64,000 bases of DNA from Yoonia sp. GPGPB17 (GTDB lineage Bacteria > Pseudomonadota > Alphaproteobacteria > Rhodobacterales > Rhodobacteraceae). Below the pieces are notes generated by a model, which saw only the letters and a program-made list of their open reading frames with translations, did not search any database and was not told the origin of the DNA. Within the stretch, counting starts at the first letter, position 1. Every line of letters begins with the position of its first letter. This document shows, one piece after another, positions 1 to 9,986 of this stretch. Where the stretch lies: positions 868,001 through 932,000 of the forward strand of contig NZ_JATACI010000002.1 in the NCBI RefSeq assembly GCF_037892195.1, read 5' to 3'. The translations under genes were made by a program, and so were the position numbers.

Positions 1-1559
1 AGTGGCGTCAAACAGGACCGTCCCACGGCTTTTGGCATGTTGTTGGCAAAGACCGCGTTGAGCCAATCTGCGGCGCCCACACCTTTTACGGCGTATTTGG
101 CAAAGTTGGAGATATCTATGATCCCCGCCGTATCACGCAGCATCCGTGCCTCGCGCCCGACCGGTTCAAACCAGTTCTGCCGGGTAAATCCGTTGGTGTC
201 CGCCACACCCGGCGTCTCGGCAAACCAAGCCGCATGTTCCCAGCCATAGTTTAAGCCAAAGACTGCGCCCATATCCTTTTGCATCTCATAAATGGGTCGC
301 GTGCGCACCGGCCGCCCAGCCTCGCGCTCTTCGTTGGGAAAATGGATTGCAAAGCGCTTTGCGTACTGGTCCCCGACACGCGCCTTGGTGAATTTCGCGT
401 CCGCCCATGGGCCAAATCGCGCCACGTCCCATGCGAACATGTCATAGTCGCTTTCACCATTGATGATCCACTGTGCGGCCATCAGGCCCATACCGCCAGA
501 TTGGCTGAAACCCGGAATGATGCCATTGCAACAGAAGTAGTTGCGCAGGTCAGGATGTGGACCATAGAGGACAGAGCTGTCGGGCGACCAGATCATCGGG
601 CCATTGATGACCCGTTTGATCCCGGCGGCACCCACGGCTGGCACACGGTCAATCGCGCGCATCATATTGTCTTCAATGCGTTCCAGATCATCGGCAAAGA
701 GTTCATGGCCAAAGCCTTGCGGGGTGCCATCCTCGGCCCAGAACCGGACATCTTTTTCATAAGCGCCAACCAAGAGGCCTTGCCCCTCTTGGCGCAGGTA
801 GTATTCACCATCGCGGTCCGCGACGGATGGTAATCGGCAGTCCATTGCGGCGATCTCGGCAATGGTTTCGGTCACAAAATACTGGTGCTCGGTCGGTAAG
901 AGCGGCAGTTCAATCCCAGCGAGTTTGGCCACTTCGCGACCCCAAAGACCAGCGGCATTGATGACCCATTCAGTCCTGATATTGCCCTTTGGTGTCTCAA
1001 CAATCCAAGACCCGTCGGGTTGCGGCACTGTGGCGGTGACAGGCGTAAAGCGGTATATCTTGGCCCCTCTCTGCCGCGCACCAATCGCATAAGCGTTTGT
1101 CACGCCCGAAGGATCAACGTTCCCGCCATCGGGCTCGTACATGATGCAGCGGATGCCATCATAATCGACCAGTGGGTGCAGACGTTCCGCCTCGGCCCGG
1201 TCCACCTCGTGGAAGTTCATCCCATAAAACTTGGCTTTTGCGGCCTGTAACCTAAGCTGATGCTCGCGCTCTTCTGTCTGCGCCAGATAGAGCGAACCGG
1301 GTTGGAACACACCGCAGGACTGTCCTGTTTCCTCTTCCAGCGCATTATAGAGGTTCATCGTATAATGCTGGATACGGCTGATATTGGTGCTGTCGTGCAA
1401 TCCGTGGATGTTCGCCGCCGCGTGCCACGTCGACCCGGACGTCAGCTCATCACGTTCCAGCAGCACCACATCGGTCCACCCCAGTTTTGCCAGATGGTAG
1501 AGGATGGAACAGCCAATCACGCCGCCTCCGATCACGACGGCTTGGGCATGGGTGCGCAT
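1..1559 (-). CDS. FAD-dependent dimethylglycine/sarcosine dehydrogenase-like protein (3' end cut by window edge)
   Basis: About 519 residues are open with no stop before the window edge. The N-terminus has a Rossmann FAD motif (VVIGGGVIGCSILYH) and the SGSTWHAA segment, where family members carry the flavin-linking histidine. The FAD oxidoreductase domain fills roughly residues 5-370, and a GcvT-type aminomethyl domain begins after it. Known relatives oxidatively demethylate dimethylglycine or sarcosine and pass the one-carbon unit to tetrahydrofolate. The ATG at 1559 has a GAAAGG ribosome site just upstream. It is divergent from a paralogue at 1707 with a short shared promoter region, which suggests co-regulated methylated-amine catabolism. 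The exact substrate cannot be read from sequence. Confidence 0.88.
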   Translation of the reverse strand, partial: MRTHAQAVVIGGGVIGCSILYHLAKLGWTDVVLLERDELTSGSTWHAAANIHGLHDSTNISRIQHYTMNLYNALEEETGQSCGVFQPGSLYLAQTEEREHQLRLQAAKAKFYGMNFHEVDRAEAERLHPLVDYDGIRCIMYEPDGGNVDPSGVTNAYAIGARQRGAKIYRFTPVTATVPQPDGSWIVETPKGNIRTEWVINAAGLWGREVAKLAGIELPLLPTEHQYFVTETIAEIAAMDCRLPSVADRDGEYYLRQEGQGLLVGAYEKDVRFWAEDGTPQGFGHELFADDLERIEDNMMRAIDRVPAVGAAGIKRVINGPMIWSPDSSVLYGPHPDLRNYFCCNGIIPGFSQSGGMGLMAAQWIINGESDYDMFAWDVARFGPWADAKFTKARVGDQYAKRFAIHFPNEEREAGRPVRTRPIYEMQKDMGAVFGLNYGWEHAAWFAETPGVADTNGFTRQNWFEPVGREARMLRDTAGIIDISNFAKYAVKGVGAADWLNAVFANNMPKAVGRSCLTP

Positions 1560-1706
1560 CTGGAAACCTTTCGTTTGATGACATCTTCACCGTCTGCAAT
1601 GGTGTGCCTCAGCGATAGCCACTCACCGACATGCGGTGTCGCTTTTTGAACCGACTGGCCGTTTTTCGACGCCATATTAGCGATGATCCAGACAGGAGTG
1701 CACAAC

Positions 1707-4115
1707 ATGAAAACCACCACCCAGGCCCTGATCATCGGTGGCGGCGTCGTCGGCGCATCAGTGCTCTATCACCTGACGAAATTGGGTTGGACCGATGTGA
1801 TGCTGGTAGAGCGGTCAGAACTGACATCGGGGTCGACATGGCACGCGGCAGGTGGGTTTCATACGCTGAATGGCGATACGAATATGGCTGCGTTGCAGGG
1901 CTATACGATCAAGCTTTATCGCGAGTTGGAAGAGATCACGGGCATGTCTTGTGGGCTGCATCATGTGGGTGGGGTGACCTTGGCGGATAATCAAGACCGC
2001 TTTGATATGCTGGTCGCGGAACGCGCCAAGCACCGCTACATGGGGCTGGAGACTGAGGTTGTTGGCCCGGCAGAGATCGCCAAGATTGCGCCTATCACAA
2101 ACCTCGATGGTATTGTCGGCGGACTTTACGATCCGCTCGACGGGCATCTTGATCCGTCGGGAACCACCCATGCCTATGCCAAGGCCGCGCGGATGGGCGG
2201 TGCCACAATCGAGCTGCATACCAAGGTGATCGCAACCAACCAGCGCGCAGATGGGACGTGGGATGTGGTGACCGACAAAGGCACCATTCATGCCGAACAT
2301 GTGGTCAATGCCGCGGGTCTTTGGGCGCGCGAAGTCGCGGCGATGGCAGGCACTTATGTGCCGCTGCATCCGATGGAGCATCAATACATTGTCACGGACG
2401 ACCTGCCCGAGATTTACGAGCGCGATGCAGAACATCCGCATGTGATGGATCCTGCTGGCGAAAGCTATTTGCGGCAAGAGGGGCGCGGGCTATGCATCGG
2501 ATTTTACGAGCAGACTTGCGAGCCTTGGGCGGTGGATGGCACGCCGTGGGATTTCGGACATGAACTTCTGCCCGACAACCTTGATAAGATCGCCGACTCG
2601 ATTGATTTTGCGTACAAGCGGTTCCCGGTATTGGAACGCGCAGGTGTCAAATCCGTGATCCACGGCCCCTTCACCTTTGCCCCTGACGGCAACCCACTGG
2701 TGGGCCCTGTTCCCGGCTTGCGCAATTACTGGTCAGCATGCGGTGTGATGGCCGGGTTCAGCCAAGGGGGCGGTGTCGGCCTGATGCTGGCGCAATGGAT
2801 GGTTGAAGGCGAATGCGAACGTGATGTGACCGCGATGGACGTCGGCCGCTATGGCAAGTGGATCACACCCGGATACACGCGGCCCAAAGTGATTGAAAAC
2901 TACCAGCGGCGTTTCTCGGTCAGCTACCCCAACGAGGAACTGCCCGCCGCCCGCCCCCATCGCACAACGCCGATGTATGATATCTTCAGCGATCTGGGTG
3001 CCGTTTGGGGGCATCAGTACGGGCTGGAAGTGGCAAACTATTTCGCGCAAGACAGTGAACCGGATTATGAAACGCCAACCTTCCGCCGCTCTGACGCATT
3101 CAATGCAACCGCACGCGAGGTCAAAGCCGTGCGCGGCGGTGTCGGCATCAACGAGGTGCAGAACTTTGGCAAATACCGGGTCTGGGGGCCGGATGCACAG
3201 CCCTGGCTCGACAAGATCATGGCCGGTCGGCTGCCCCAGCCGGGGCGGGTGTCGCTGTCGCCCATGCTATCGCCGAAGGGGCGCCTGATAGGTGATTTTA
3301 CAATCTCTTGTATTGCCCCTGAAGACTACCGACTGACCGCCTCCTACGGTGCGCAGGCTATCCACCAACGCTGGTTCGAGCGGAACATGGATAGTCATGT
3401 ATACTTCCGCAATATCTCAGACCAGTCGACCGGCTTCCAGATTGCCGGGCCAAAGTCGCGCGATTTGCTGTCCCGTTGCACGCGTGACGACATTGCTGCA
3501 ATGACGTTTTTGGACGTCGCAGAAATGACGGTCGGTCAGGTGTCCTGCCTGGTTCAGCGTGTCAGTTACACGGGCGATCTTGGGTACGAGATTTATTGCG
3601 ACCCGATGGACCAGCGTCAGCTGTGGTGGACGCTGTGGCAGGCTGGTCAGCCGTTGGGCATCACGCCCTTTGGCATGCGCGCGATGATGTCGCTGCGGCT
3701 GGACCGCTTCTTTGGGTCTTGGCTGTCTGAGTTTTCGCCTGACTATACGGCCGCCGAAACCGGTATGGACCGTTTCATCAGCTTCAAAAAGAATGTCGAT
3801 TTCATCGGTCGGGCTGCGGCTGAAATAGAGCGTGCCAATCCCCCCGCGCGCATATCCGTCGCTTTCGAAGTGGATGCAGATGATGCCGATGTGGTTGCCT
3901 ATGAGCCGGTGTTTATCGATGGTAAGGTACAGGGGTTTTGCACCTCTGGCGGCTATTCACATTACGCAGGTAAGTCCATCGCTTTGGCTCTTGTACCACG
4001 TGCGTTAGCACGCGATGATCTGGAGGTTGAGATCGAGATTATGGGACAATTGTGCCGCGCCAAGCGGATCACAACGCCGCTATTTGATCCCGACGGCACG
4101 GTCATGCGCGGATGA
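1707..4115 (+). CDS. FAD-dependent oxidoreductase fused to GcvT (dimethylglycine/sarcosine dehydrogenase family)
   Basis: The protein is 802 residues from the ATG at 1707, chosen because AGGAG lies 8-9 bases upstream; an in-frame ATG at 1683 has no such site. It carries an N-terminal FAD motif (ALIIGGGVVGASVLYH), the SGSTWHAAGG flavin-linkage segment, a DAO-type domain to about residue 375, then the GcvT folate-binding and GcvT C-terminal domains. It should oxidise an N-methylated glycine derivative and form methylene-tetrahydrofolate. Its stop overlaps the next start as ATGA, so it is probably translated with the downstream nucleotidyltransferase. It is a clear paralogue of the divergent gene to the left. 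Confidence 0.92.
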   Translation: MKTTTQALIIGGGVVGASVLYHLTKLGWTDVMLVERSELTSGSTWHAAGGFHTLNGDTNMAALQGYTIKLYRELEEITGMSCGLHHVGGVTLADNQDRFDMLVAERAKHRYMGLETEVVGPAEIAKIAPITNLDGIVGGLYDPLDGHLDPSGTTHAYAKAARMGGATIELHTKVIATNQRADGTWDVVTDKGTIHAEHVVNAAGLWAREVAAMAGTYVPLHPMEHQYIVTDDLPEIYERDAEHPHVMDPAGESYLRQEGRGLCIGFYEQTCEPWAVDGTPWDFGHELLPDNLDKIADSIDFAYKRFPVLERAGVKSVIHGPFTFAPDGNPLVGPVPGLRNYWSACGVMAGFSQGGGVGLMLAQWMVEGECERDVTAMDVGRYGKWITPGYTRPKVIENYQRRFSVSYPNEELPAARPHRTTPMYDIFSDLGAVWGHQYGLEVANYFAQDSEPDYETPTFRRSDAFNATAREVKAVRGGVGINEVQNFGKYRVWGPDAQPWLDKIMAGRLPQPGRVSLSPMLSPKGRLIGDFTISCIAPEDYRLTASYGAQAIHQRWFERNMDSHVYFRNISDQSTGFQIAGPKSRDLLSRCTRDDIAAMTFLDVAEMTVGQVSCLVQRVSYTGDLGYEIYCDPMDQRQLWWTLWQAGQPLGITPFGMRAMMSLRLDRFFGSWLSEFSPDYTAAETGMDRFISFKKNVDFIGRAAAEIERANPPARISVAFEVDADDADVVAYEPVFIDGKVQGFCTSGGYSHYAGKSIALALVPRALARDDLEVEIEIMGQLCRAKRITTPLFDPDGTVMRG

Positions 4116-4702
4116 TCCCGATCCTGATTTTGGCCGCAGGGCAATCCGCACGGATGAAGGGCCGCGACAAGCTGCTTGAGGATGTGGGTGGTATGCCTTT
4201 GCTGCGCAAACAGGTTCTGACGGCGCAAGAAACCGGGCATCCGATTTTTGTTGCTCTGCCATCTGCAGCGGATGAGAGGCAAAGGGCAATTGCCGATCTT
4301 GAGGCGTCAATCATCACAATCCCCGATGCGACAGAGGGTATGTCAGCCACTATGCGCGGCGCCGTGGCGGCATTGCCACAGGCGCCTGCGTTCATGATCA
4401 CACTTGGCGATCTTATTTCCTTGGAAACATCTGACTTTCTGGCCGTGATCAACGCCCGCGCCGCGCATTCAGATCACTTGATCTGGCGTGGAGCAACAGC
4501 AGACGGCAAGCCGGGGCATCCAATTCTGTTTGACGCGTCTTTGCGGGCGTCTTTCGCCAACCTGTCAGGCGACCGTGGCGGCGAAAGCATCGTGAGACCA
4601 CTAAGGAGCGAAACCTATCTGGTGGCATTGCCCGACCAGCGCGCGCGGTTCGACCTCGACACCCCCGAGGATTGGGCTGCTTGGCGGGCGTCTAACCGTT
4701 AA
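4112..4702 (+). CDS. MobA-like nucleotidyltransferase (MocA/molybdopterin cytidylyltransferase family)
   Basis: The protein is 196 residues with the N-terminal nucleotide-binding signature LAAGQSARMKGRDKLL and a mid-protein LGDL metal-binding segment. This is the fold of enzymes that transfer CMP or GMP to molybdopterin. The start overlaps the dehydrogenase stop by 4 bases, so the two are likely co-translated. Which cofactor is made is unresolved: no molybdoenzyme genes lie nearby. Its 3' end overlaps the convergent Hint gene by 11 bases. Confidence 0.8.
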   Translation: MIPILILAAGQSARMKGRDKLLEDVGGMPLLRKQVLTAQETGHPIFVALPSAADERQRAIADLEASIITIPDATEGMSATMRGAVAALPQAPAFMITLGDLISLETSDFLAVINARAAHSDHLIWRGATADGKPGHPILFDASLRASFANLSGDRGGESIVRPLRSETYLVALPDQRARFDLDTPEDWAAWRASNR

Positions 4703-5486
4703 AAAGCAGTTTGGATTCGCGCCTGCTAAGCGTGCGGCGCGCAGCACCATAGGCGGCAATGCCTTCGGCTGTTTCAAGCTCTGGGAACAACGCAAAGAGT
4801 TCTTCGCGTTGCTCGGCATCAAATCCCTTGAGTGTAAAATCGGCAGGCTGAAAGCTCTCACTCCAGGTGCCGTCAGACAAGACAATCTCGTGATTTTGGC
4901 ACATGATATGGATGTAGGTGACATAGGGCTGATCCGTCACCTCCACCCCGTCCATCGCCAACATATGCCGCGCTGCGACCAGAATTTCCGACTGACCAAA
5001 ATAGAGCTCAGCCTGATGTGATACAATCAGCATGCGGTGACTGGGTGATACCAGCATATCCCGCTCGGGCATGTTGTTGCCAAGGGCCCCCGCAGAGATC
5101 TTTATTGGCCGCAGCTGTGGCGCGGCTTTGAGTTCTGCGAAATCAAGCCGTTTGATGCCCACCCAGCTGAGGGTCTGAATACCGTTGTCGCGCGTCAGGA
5201 TACGATCACCGGCTTTCAGGTTTTCGACAGGCATCTCGCCATTTGGTGTCGCGATTGCGGTGCCGGGCGTAAAGCATGGCACGACGCGGTCAATCTCAGC
5301 GAATGTGATGGTATTGCCGTTGGTAAAGGTCACAATCCCGGCGTCAGGGTCGGCGGCATCGAACGTGATGAAGTCCACGTCAGCCTCAATCAGGTTCAGG
5401 ATATCAAGCGCGGTATTGTCGCCAAAACGGCCCGCGAGGCTGTTGCCAGCGTCGTTCGCCCTTTTTTGTAGGAATTCCTGAGGCAT
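4692..5486 (-). CDS. Hint-domain protein (Hedgehog/intein fold)
   Basis: The protein is 264 residues from the ATG at 5486. A short N-terminal segment ends at the splice-like junction VVPCFTPGTAIATPNG (Cys at about residue 70), followed by the Hint_2-type core with AGDRILTRDNGIQTLSW and a later PSHRMLI block holding the conserved His. Related proteins are numerous in Rhodobacteraceae; most have no assigned role, and autoproteolysis at the Cys is inferred from the fold. A longer start at 5540 is possible. A second Hint gene lies at 33.35 kb. Confidence 0.8.
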   Translation of the reverse strand: MPQEFLQKRANDAGNSLAGRFGDNTALDILNLIEADVDFITFDAADPDAGIVTFTNGNTITFAEIDRVVPCFTPGTAIATPNGEMPVENLKAGDRILTRDNGIQTLSWVGIKRLDFAELKAAPQLRPIKISAGALGNNMPERDMLVSPSHRMLIVSHQAELYFGQSEILVAARHMLAMDGVEVTDQPYVTYIHIMCQNHEIVLSDGTWSESFQPADFTLKGFDAEQREELFALFPELETAEGIAAYGAARRTLSRRESKLLFNG

Positions 5487-5996
5487 ACTAACTACTCTAC
5501 CTTTTCCGCACCACGATCTATTAGACCGTCGTTTCGTCACTTATACGCCAGACCCGTTAACGGACCTTAAGCAGTCAACCAATTGCTTTTGGTCCCTTTT
5601 GTCTGACATACCGCGCCTTGTCATGAGGAGCGGCAGTCGCTGTTTGGGCGTCTGCCTGTCAACAGATCATGGATATTGCAAGTACAATCCAACACCAGCT
5701 TACCTAAAGGATGGTATGGCGCCTGATTTGGCGACAAAGACGGCCAAATTGCGCTCATTTTGTAGCAAAGCGAAACATGTCTACCAAAAGTGGTCATGCC
5801 GCAAATGGCTCGCCTGAAAGTATTCTGATGCACCTCGGCGGACCAACCTAGAACCAAGCCTAATTGACTCCTGTCTTTTGGAAATCGAAAACTGGGCCGA
5901 GATTATCGCGGCTGATGAAGCAGTTTCAGAACAGCTTGCTCTGCTGTCGGATCAACGCTCCAAAGCGAGTCTAAGAGGGTCGCGCCCATCGGTGCA
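5487..5996. other. Intergenic: left margin of the decayed island
   Basis: No gene can be supported here. Short open frames exist but none has family-like composition or a ribosome site. It lies between the chromosomal Hint gene and the first mobilisation remnant, so the left end of the foreign segment probably falls in it. No copy of the tRNA-Leu 3' end was found by eye. Confidence 0.4.
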
Positions 5997-6331
5997 TTGC
6001 CCGATAAGAAACGCTGTGAAGCCCCGTTATCTTTGCGGCTTTCACCTCATGAACACCAGCAACTTGTTGCACAGACCGGATCAATGCCGCTTGGGTCGTA
6101 TATTAAGTCCGTGGTTTTTGCAGAGGCGGCTCCCACATACCGCAAACGGAAAAACCACCTGTTTCAGAGCAACAGCTTCTAGCGGAACTGCTCCCGCGGT
6201 TTGGACGGTCGTGCACGGCCAACAACCTCGATCAGATCGCCAAGCATCTCACATCAAGGACACTGATCATCATTGAAGAGTTGGAAGCCGATCTTAAGAA
6301 ACTATTGCCGAGGTCGCTTGGATGCGTGTGA
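5997..6331 (+). pseudogene. MobC-like plasmid mobilisation protein, frameshifted
   Basis: The first frame from TTG 5997 encodes PLSLRLSPHEHQQLVAQTG and then a YIKSVVF helix, typical of the ribbon-helix-helix part of MobC-type relaxosome proteins. It stops at 6182. From about 6164 a second frame continues the family pattern: QQLLAELLPRFGRS, NNLDQIAKHL, then a Glu/Leu-rich end stopping at 6331. Joining the two frames gives one MobC-like protein, so the gene is broken near 6160-6166. The true start may be further upstream. It directly precedes a relaxase fragment, as in intact mobilisation modules. Confidence 0.62.
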
Positions 6332-6639
6332 CGTCGATGAATGACCTCAAGGTGGTCTTCATAATCCTCGTTGCCTCGCAAAGATCGGGCGCAATAGCGT
6401 TGGCAGACCACCCGATGAATCAGGTTGAGAACGATCATGGGACCGTTGCTGCGATTGACGGCTTCATGGCTGATGATCTGCATGGTGCTATGGCCGAAGC
6501 CCATGCCATTTCTAAAGCGACCCGTTGCCAGAAGTTCCTCTTCTCTGTGTCATTGAACCCGCCGGAGGATGCCAATGTCACAGATGAGGGCTTTGGTCAT
6601 GCTGCGGATCGCGTGGCGAAAACACTTGGCCTTTCCTAA
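6322..6639 (+). pseudogene. Relaxase/mobilisation nuclease N-terminal fragment
   Basis: The 105 residues match the beginning of VirD2-like relaxases: a VASQRSG segment close to the start, DDLHGAMAEAHAIS, then KFLFSVSLNPPED. Intact relaxases are several hundred residues long and carry a HxH metal site further on; here the frame stops at 6639 and nothing recognisable follows. The start overlaps the MobC-like stop, the normal arrangement of a mobC-relaxase operon. It is a truncated remnant of a mobilisable element. Confidence 0.68.
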
Positions 6640-6947
6640 AAGTCGAGACTTGAGACTCATCGGTGGTGCTAAGATACACCAAAAAAAGAACATCAATACA
6701 ACCCACAACCTATAGATGCATTACTCAATAGGAGAGTGGGATTGATGTCGGTCAAGGGGTTTTCAAGTGGAGCAATACAACCCAGCACCGGAACTTGAAG
6801 AATAGCGCATGAACACCTTTGTGTCCGCTCCTGTTGGGTCGGACACCTGATGGCTATCAATGCTTCATTCTGTCAGCCAGTTGTTGCTGCGGCGCGCCCA
6901 TGGGCCAAATACGACAAACCGATGAGCATTAGAATGAGAATAGCGAT
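6640..6947. other. Intergenic, no recognised content
   Basis: About 300 bases with several stops in all frames. The relaxase reading frame is not resumed. Base composition is more AT-rich than the chromosome on either side. Nothing further is visible. Confidence 0.4.
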
Positions 6948-7238
6948 ATGAATAATGAACAGGATAACAAGCGATTCATCGATACCTTCGAAGATAGTTT
7001 ATCCAATATTGAAAGACGCTTTAAGCGCACTCGTAAAGGCGCACATGTTCAACTGGGTGTAACGTTTATTGCAATCGGTATAATCTTGGCTTTTGTTGTT
7101 CCTATCTTCATACCAGACAGCTGGGGGTTAACTCGAAGGACAACGGAAGCCAGCGTAGATCGGCTATTCTTTTTCGTTGGGATGTGCGTCTCCGCGATGG
7201 GTGCCTACGTAATTTGGGAAATCCGCAACCTAAAATAG
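6948..7238 (+). CDS. Small two-helix membrane protein, unknown
   Basis: The 96-residue product has a charged N-terminus (about 1-32), one hydrophobic helix at about 34-54 (LGVTFIAIGIILAFVVPIFI) and a second at about 74-90. No family is recognised. It sits among mobile-element remnants and has lower GC than the chromosomal genes. The ribosome site is weak (GAGA about ten bases upstream), so expression is uncertain. Confidence 0.5.
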   Translation: MNNEQDNKRFIDTFEDSLSNIERRFKRTRKGAHVQLGVTFIAIGIILAFVVPIFIPDSWGLTRRTTEASVDRLFFFVGMCVSAMGAYVIWEIRNLK

Positions 7239-7507
7239 GTTAGAGTCAAACGATTGTCAGCTTATGCTGGTCGTAATTTGGCAATATGCTGTTCAAGATA
7301 CTGAAGTACGAAGTCGTTAGTGATGGTGATGGTTACGTCAATAGGTGGCAAGCACTGCAGTACCAAAGTCGCCTGCGCTTTGATCCGGTTGGGGGATAGG
7401 ATATTACTTCTTTAGACAATAGCAGCCACAGTGTCGTGGGCCGACGCATAGGTATAGGCGGCTTAGGACACGTTTTCACGAATGCTTACCGCTGCTATGG
7501 TCTCCCT

Positions 7508-7889
7508 ATGATTGGCACTGCCAGATTTTTCTTGCTCATCACCGCAGCACTGTTGATTTTTCCAGTCTGCGTTACCAGCAACCCCGCCACCAGCGGATCA
7601 ACGGCAGACGCTGCAGTACTGACAGAGCAGGCGCAGCACGTCATGCTCACCAGATTCTGAATGCGGCGACAATTGCTATGTCCATTATCGTCCATACAAA
7701 GAACCCTTTGGTGGCATGGATCGTCCGACTGTTCGGGTAGGTGATTTGCCCGACGAGGCGACGGCGCTGGCTGTGCGCTGGCCTAGCATGAAACGGTTGC
7801 TACCGAAACAACCGCCGATCTGGCAGCCAGAGCCGCGCAATATGAGCTACTTCGAGGCTCTTTCACTGGTCGCACAACTTCGCTCCTGA
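7508..7889 (+). pseudogene. Exported protein remnant, frameshifted, unknown
   Basis: From ATG 7508 one frame encodes a signal-like hydrophobic N-terminus (ARFFLLITAALLIFPVC) and stops at 7660. A different frame open from about 7620 to 7889 encodes CGDNCYVHYRPYKEPFGG and then a compact acidic/basic tail. The two parts look like one secreted protein of about 126 residues split by an indel near 7620-7660. I do not recognise the family. It lies just upstream of the DUF3768 gene and may have shared its operon. Confidence 0.35.
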
Positions 7890-7963
7890 TCCTGTCCAGC
7901 AGCTCCGCTGTTGGCTGGCGTCGCCGAATTCTCGGCAGCGCCTTCAGCAAAGGAGTTCTTCAC

Positions 7964-8308
7964 ATGCACAAAGACAGTCACAAGATACGCGCCCTAAATG
8001 ATCGGTTTCGGCGTGGAGATCAAAGCGTTCCCGGTATTATCGTCGCCACACGCGGCATCCATGATCTGATTGGTGACGATGATCGAGAGGCAGTTCGACT
8101 GTTCCAACAAGTACGTGCCTTCAACAAATTCACTGCAGACAACGATCCCCATGGCGAACATGACTTTGGGTCGTTCACCTTCGACAAGGAAACCTGCTGC
8201 TGGAAAATCGATGTTTATGACCCGTCACTTGAGATCGCGCCGCTTGATCCAACCGACCCCTCTCTATCGAAGCGTGTTCTCACAATCATGCTGGCGTCGG
8301 AATACTGA
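7964..8308 (+). CDS. DUF3768 domain protein
   Basis: The 114-residue protein matches the DUF3768 pattern: an IRALNDRFRR opening, the core block NDPHGEHDFGSFTFD, a WKIDVYD strand, and the closing LTIMLASEY. A good AAGGAG site precedes ATG 7964. The family is common on alphaproteobacterial plasmids and islands; its function is unknown. Its presence supports a mobile origin for this stretch. Confidence 0.82.
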   Translation: MHKDSHKIRALNDRFRRGDQSVPGIIVATRGIHDLIGDDDREAVRLFQQVRAFNKFTADNDPHGEHDFGSFTFDKETCCWKIDVYDPSLEIAPLDPTDPSLSKRVLTIMLASEY

Positions 8309-8589
8309 CCACACATTCAAGCAGTTTGTGCTAGTCGCATACAATTACCCCGCCAGATTGGCGGAATTCGTATTCTATTTTCGAGAAATCGCGGTAAGCT
8401 AATTTTCAAGCAAAGTTCAATTTCTCTTCCTTGTTCGCTGTACAAGCCACCTTTGGTTCGAAAGCCCGGATGACGTACGCTCCCTGAGAAGGTTCTAGCC
8501 AAAGCGGACGACCTTCATTGAAAAGACAAACCTGTTCAACTTGGTAAGTTGAAGCAAACATGTCTCTACATCCGTGATAGCTCGTAACA

Positions 8590-9125
8590 TCAATCACGCG
8601 CACCAGAGAGATCATGGTTTTCCAGCAGAGGCGATTTTTCTCTAGGGTCGCATCCGATCCCGCCGACTTCAGTCGGCATCCTATTGGTTACTTCAAATGG
8701 AACAGGAAGACGGTAACTAAAGCTAGGAAAGCTAATAGGAATTGTTTCTTCCTCCGAAAATGCGATGTCTTCAATTGCTCGCCGATAGTTGGTGCTGCTG
8801 CTAGCTGTCACGATCTCCGTAACGTCAATACCATAGTGATCAGCTAAACGTTCTGCAATTGGAGATCGCGCCTGATAATACAACAGCGCAAAGTATCGGC
8901 CATCATTGGTGGCGTCGGGAAGGTCAGTGCCCAAACTTACGATATCAGAGCCGTTTGGCGGTAAGCTTACATCTACGGTAGAACCAAAGTCCCCAAGCGA
9001 TGCACGTTTAGGACAGTAGATCAAATCGTCTAATGTAGCCGTCACTCGAACAGTGTAATCGGTGGGGTTGTGAATTCTGACAACGTAGTCAATCCTACCG
9101 TCGTTGTAGACTTCTTGAACCTCTC
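8590..9125 (-). pseudogene. C-terminal part of an IS-interrupted membrane protein gene
   Basis: This is the 3' part of a gene split by the IS3-family element at 9126-10434. Deleting the element and one CTCTC duplicate joins 10440 to 9125 in the same frame, giving a 250-residue protein (753 bases, exactly 251 codons). The part here carries YVVRIHNPTDYTVRV, which resembles an exposed beta-rich domain, and ends at 8590. No family is recognised. A separate start within it (GTG 9045) is possible but would leave out the membrane anchor. Confidence 0.7.
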
Positions 9126-9152
9126 TGATCCAGCCCCTGTTTCACCGGACAC

Positions 9153-9986
9153 CTAAGCGGTTTCGGTCTTGGCCCTGATGAACTCGCGAGGCGATTTCCA
9201 TTTCAGGCCGCTGTGTGGGTGGTTTTCGTTATAGTCTTCGATCCAGTCTCCTATCAATGACAGCACGGTTTCGGCGTTTGGCAATGGTTTCACGCGGACG
9301 TAGTCGCGTTTGAGCGTCTTCACAAAAGCCTCCGACATGCCGTTGGATTGCGGGCTTTTCACCGGCGTGAAGCAGGACTTCAGGCCCAGTTGTTGCGCAA
9401 AGATGCGTGTGTCCCTCGCAGTGTAGGCGCTGCCGTTGTCGGAGAGAACCTCGACTTGTTCCGACGCACGGTGGGTGCCGAACCTGCTCTCCACAGCTTC
9501 CAGCAGCATGTCGCGCACATCCGACCCGCCGATCCCGGCATTCGCCACGGCCCGCCATGAGATGATCTCGCGGTCATGGGCATCGATGAGGAACGCCAAG
9601 CGGATCACGTCGCCGTTCCAGCAAGCGAACTCCAGGCCATCGCTGCACCAACGCAGGTTTGAGCGCATCATGATGACTTTGCCATCGTGGTTTCGCTCGG
9701 GTCGATCAAAGCCGGATCGCTGGAGCAGCAAGTTGTTGCGCTCCATGATGCGATACACGCGCTTATGGTTAACAGCCGGTAAACCCTGCGTGCGCAGCTC
9801 TCGGTTCAGCAGTGCTGTAATCCGTCGATAGCCATAGGTCGGGCGCTTCGCCACAAGCGCCTGGATGCGTGGCAGGACCGCCGCGTCTTGGGCTTTATGA
9901 TAGCCCCGACGCGGCTTTGCGCTCCCGCTCACACGGTCGTGCAGGTTGGAACGAGAGACCCCCAAAACATCAGCGACGGTCTTCAT
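9153..9986 (-). CDS. IS3-family transposase OrfB
   Basis: The 277 residues hold an N-terminal HTH_21-type segment (RPTYGYRRITALLNRE) and an rve integrase core with candidate catalytic residues in WCSDGLEF, VLSDNGSAY and NGMSEAFVKTLKRDY (DDE). The C-terminus, YNENHPHSGLKWKSPREF, is typical of the family. The start overlaps the orfA stop by a few bases. The element appears complete and may be active, since no lesion is visible. Confidence 0.9.
   Translation of the reverse strand: MKTVADVLGVSRSNLHDRVSGSAKPRRGYHKAQDAAVLPRIQALVAKRPTYGYRRITALLNRELRTQGLPAVNHKRVYRIMERNNLLLQRSGFDRPERNHDGKVIMMRSNLRWCSDGLEFACWNGDVIRLAFLIDAHDREIISWRAVANAGIGGSDVRDMLLEAVESRFGTHRASEQVEVLSDNGSAYTARDTRIFAQQLGLKSCFTPVKSPQSNGMSEAFVKTLKRDYVRVKPLPNAETVLSLIGDWIEDYNENHPHSGLKWKSPREFIRAKTETA

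Noticed and set aside
4726..4732. GCTAAGC inside the first Hint gene as another lesion
   Set aside because: The reading frame is continuous through it and the protein end is normal.
5599..5857. Open frames on both strands left of the MobC remnant
   Set aside because: No ribosome site, no family-like pattern, and composition typical of chance frames.
6787..6852. Short open frame with ATG in the 6.64-6.95 kb gap
   Set aside because: Too short, with no ribosome site or homology-like pattern.
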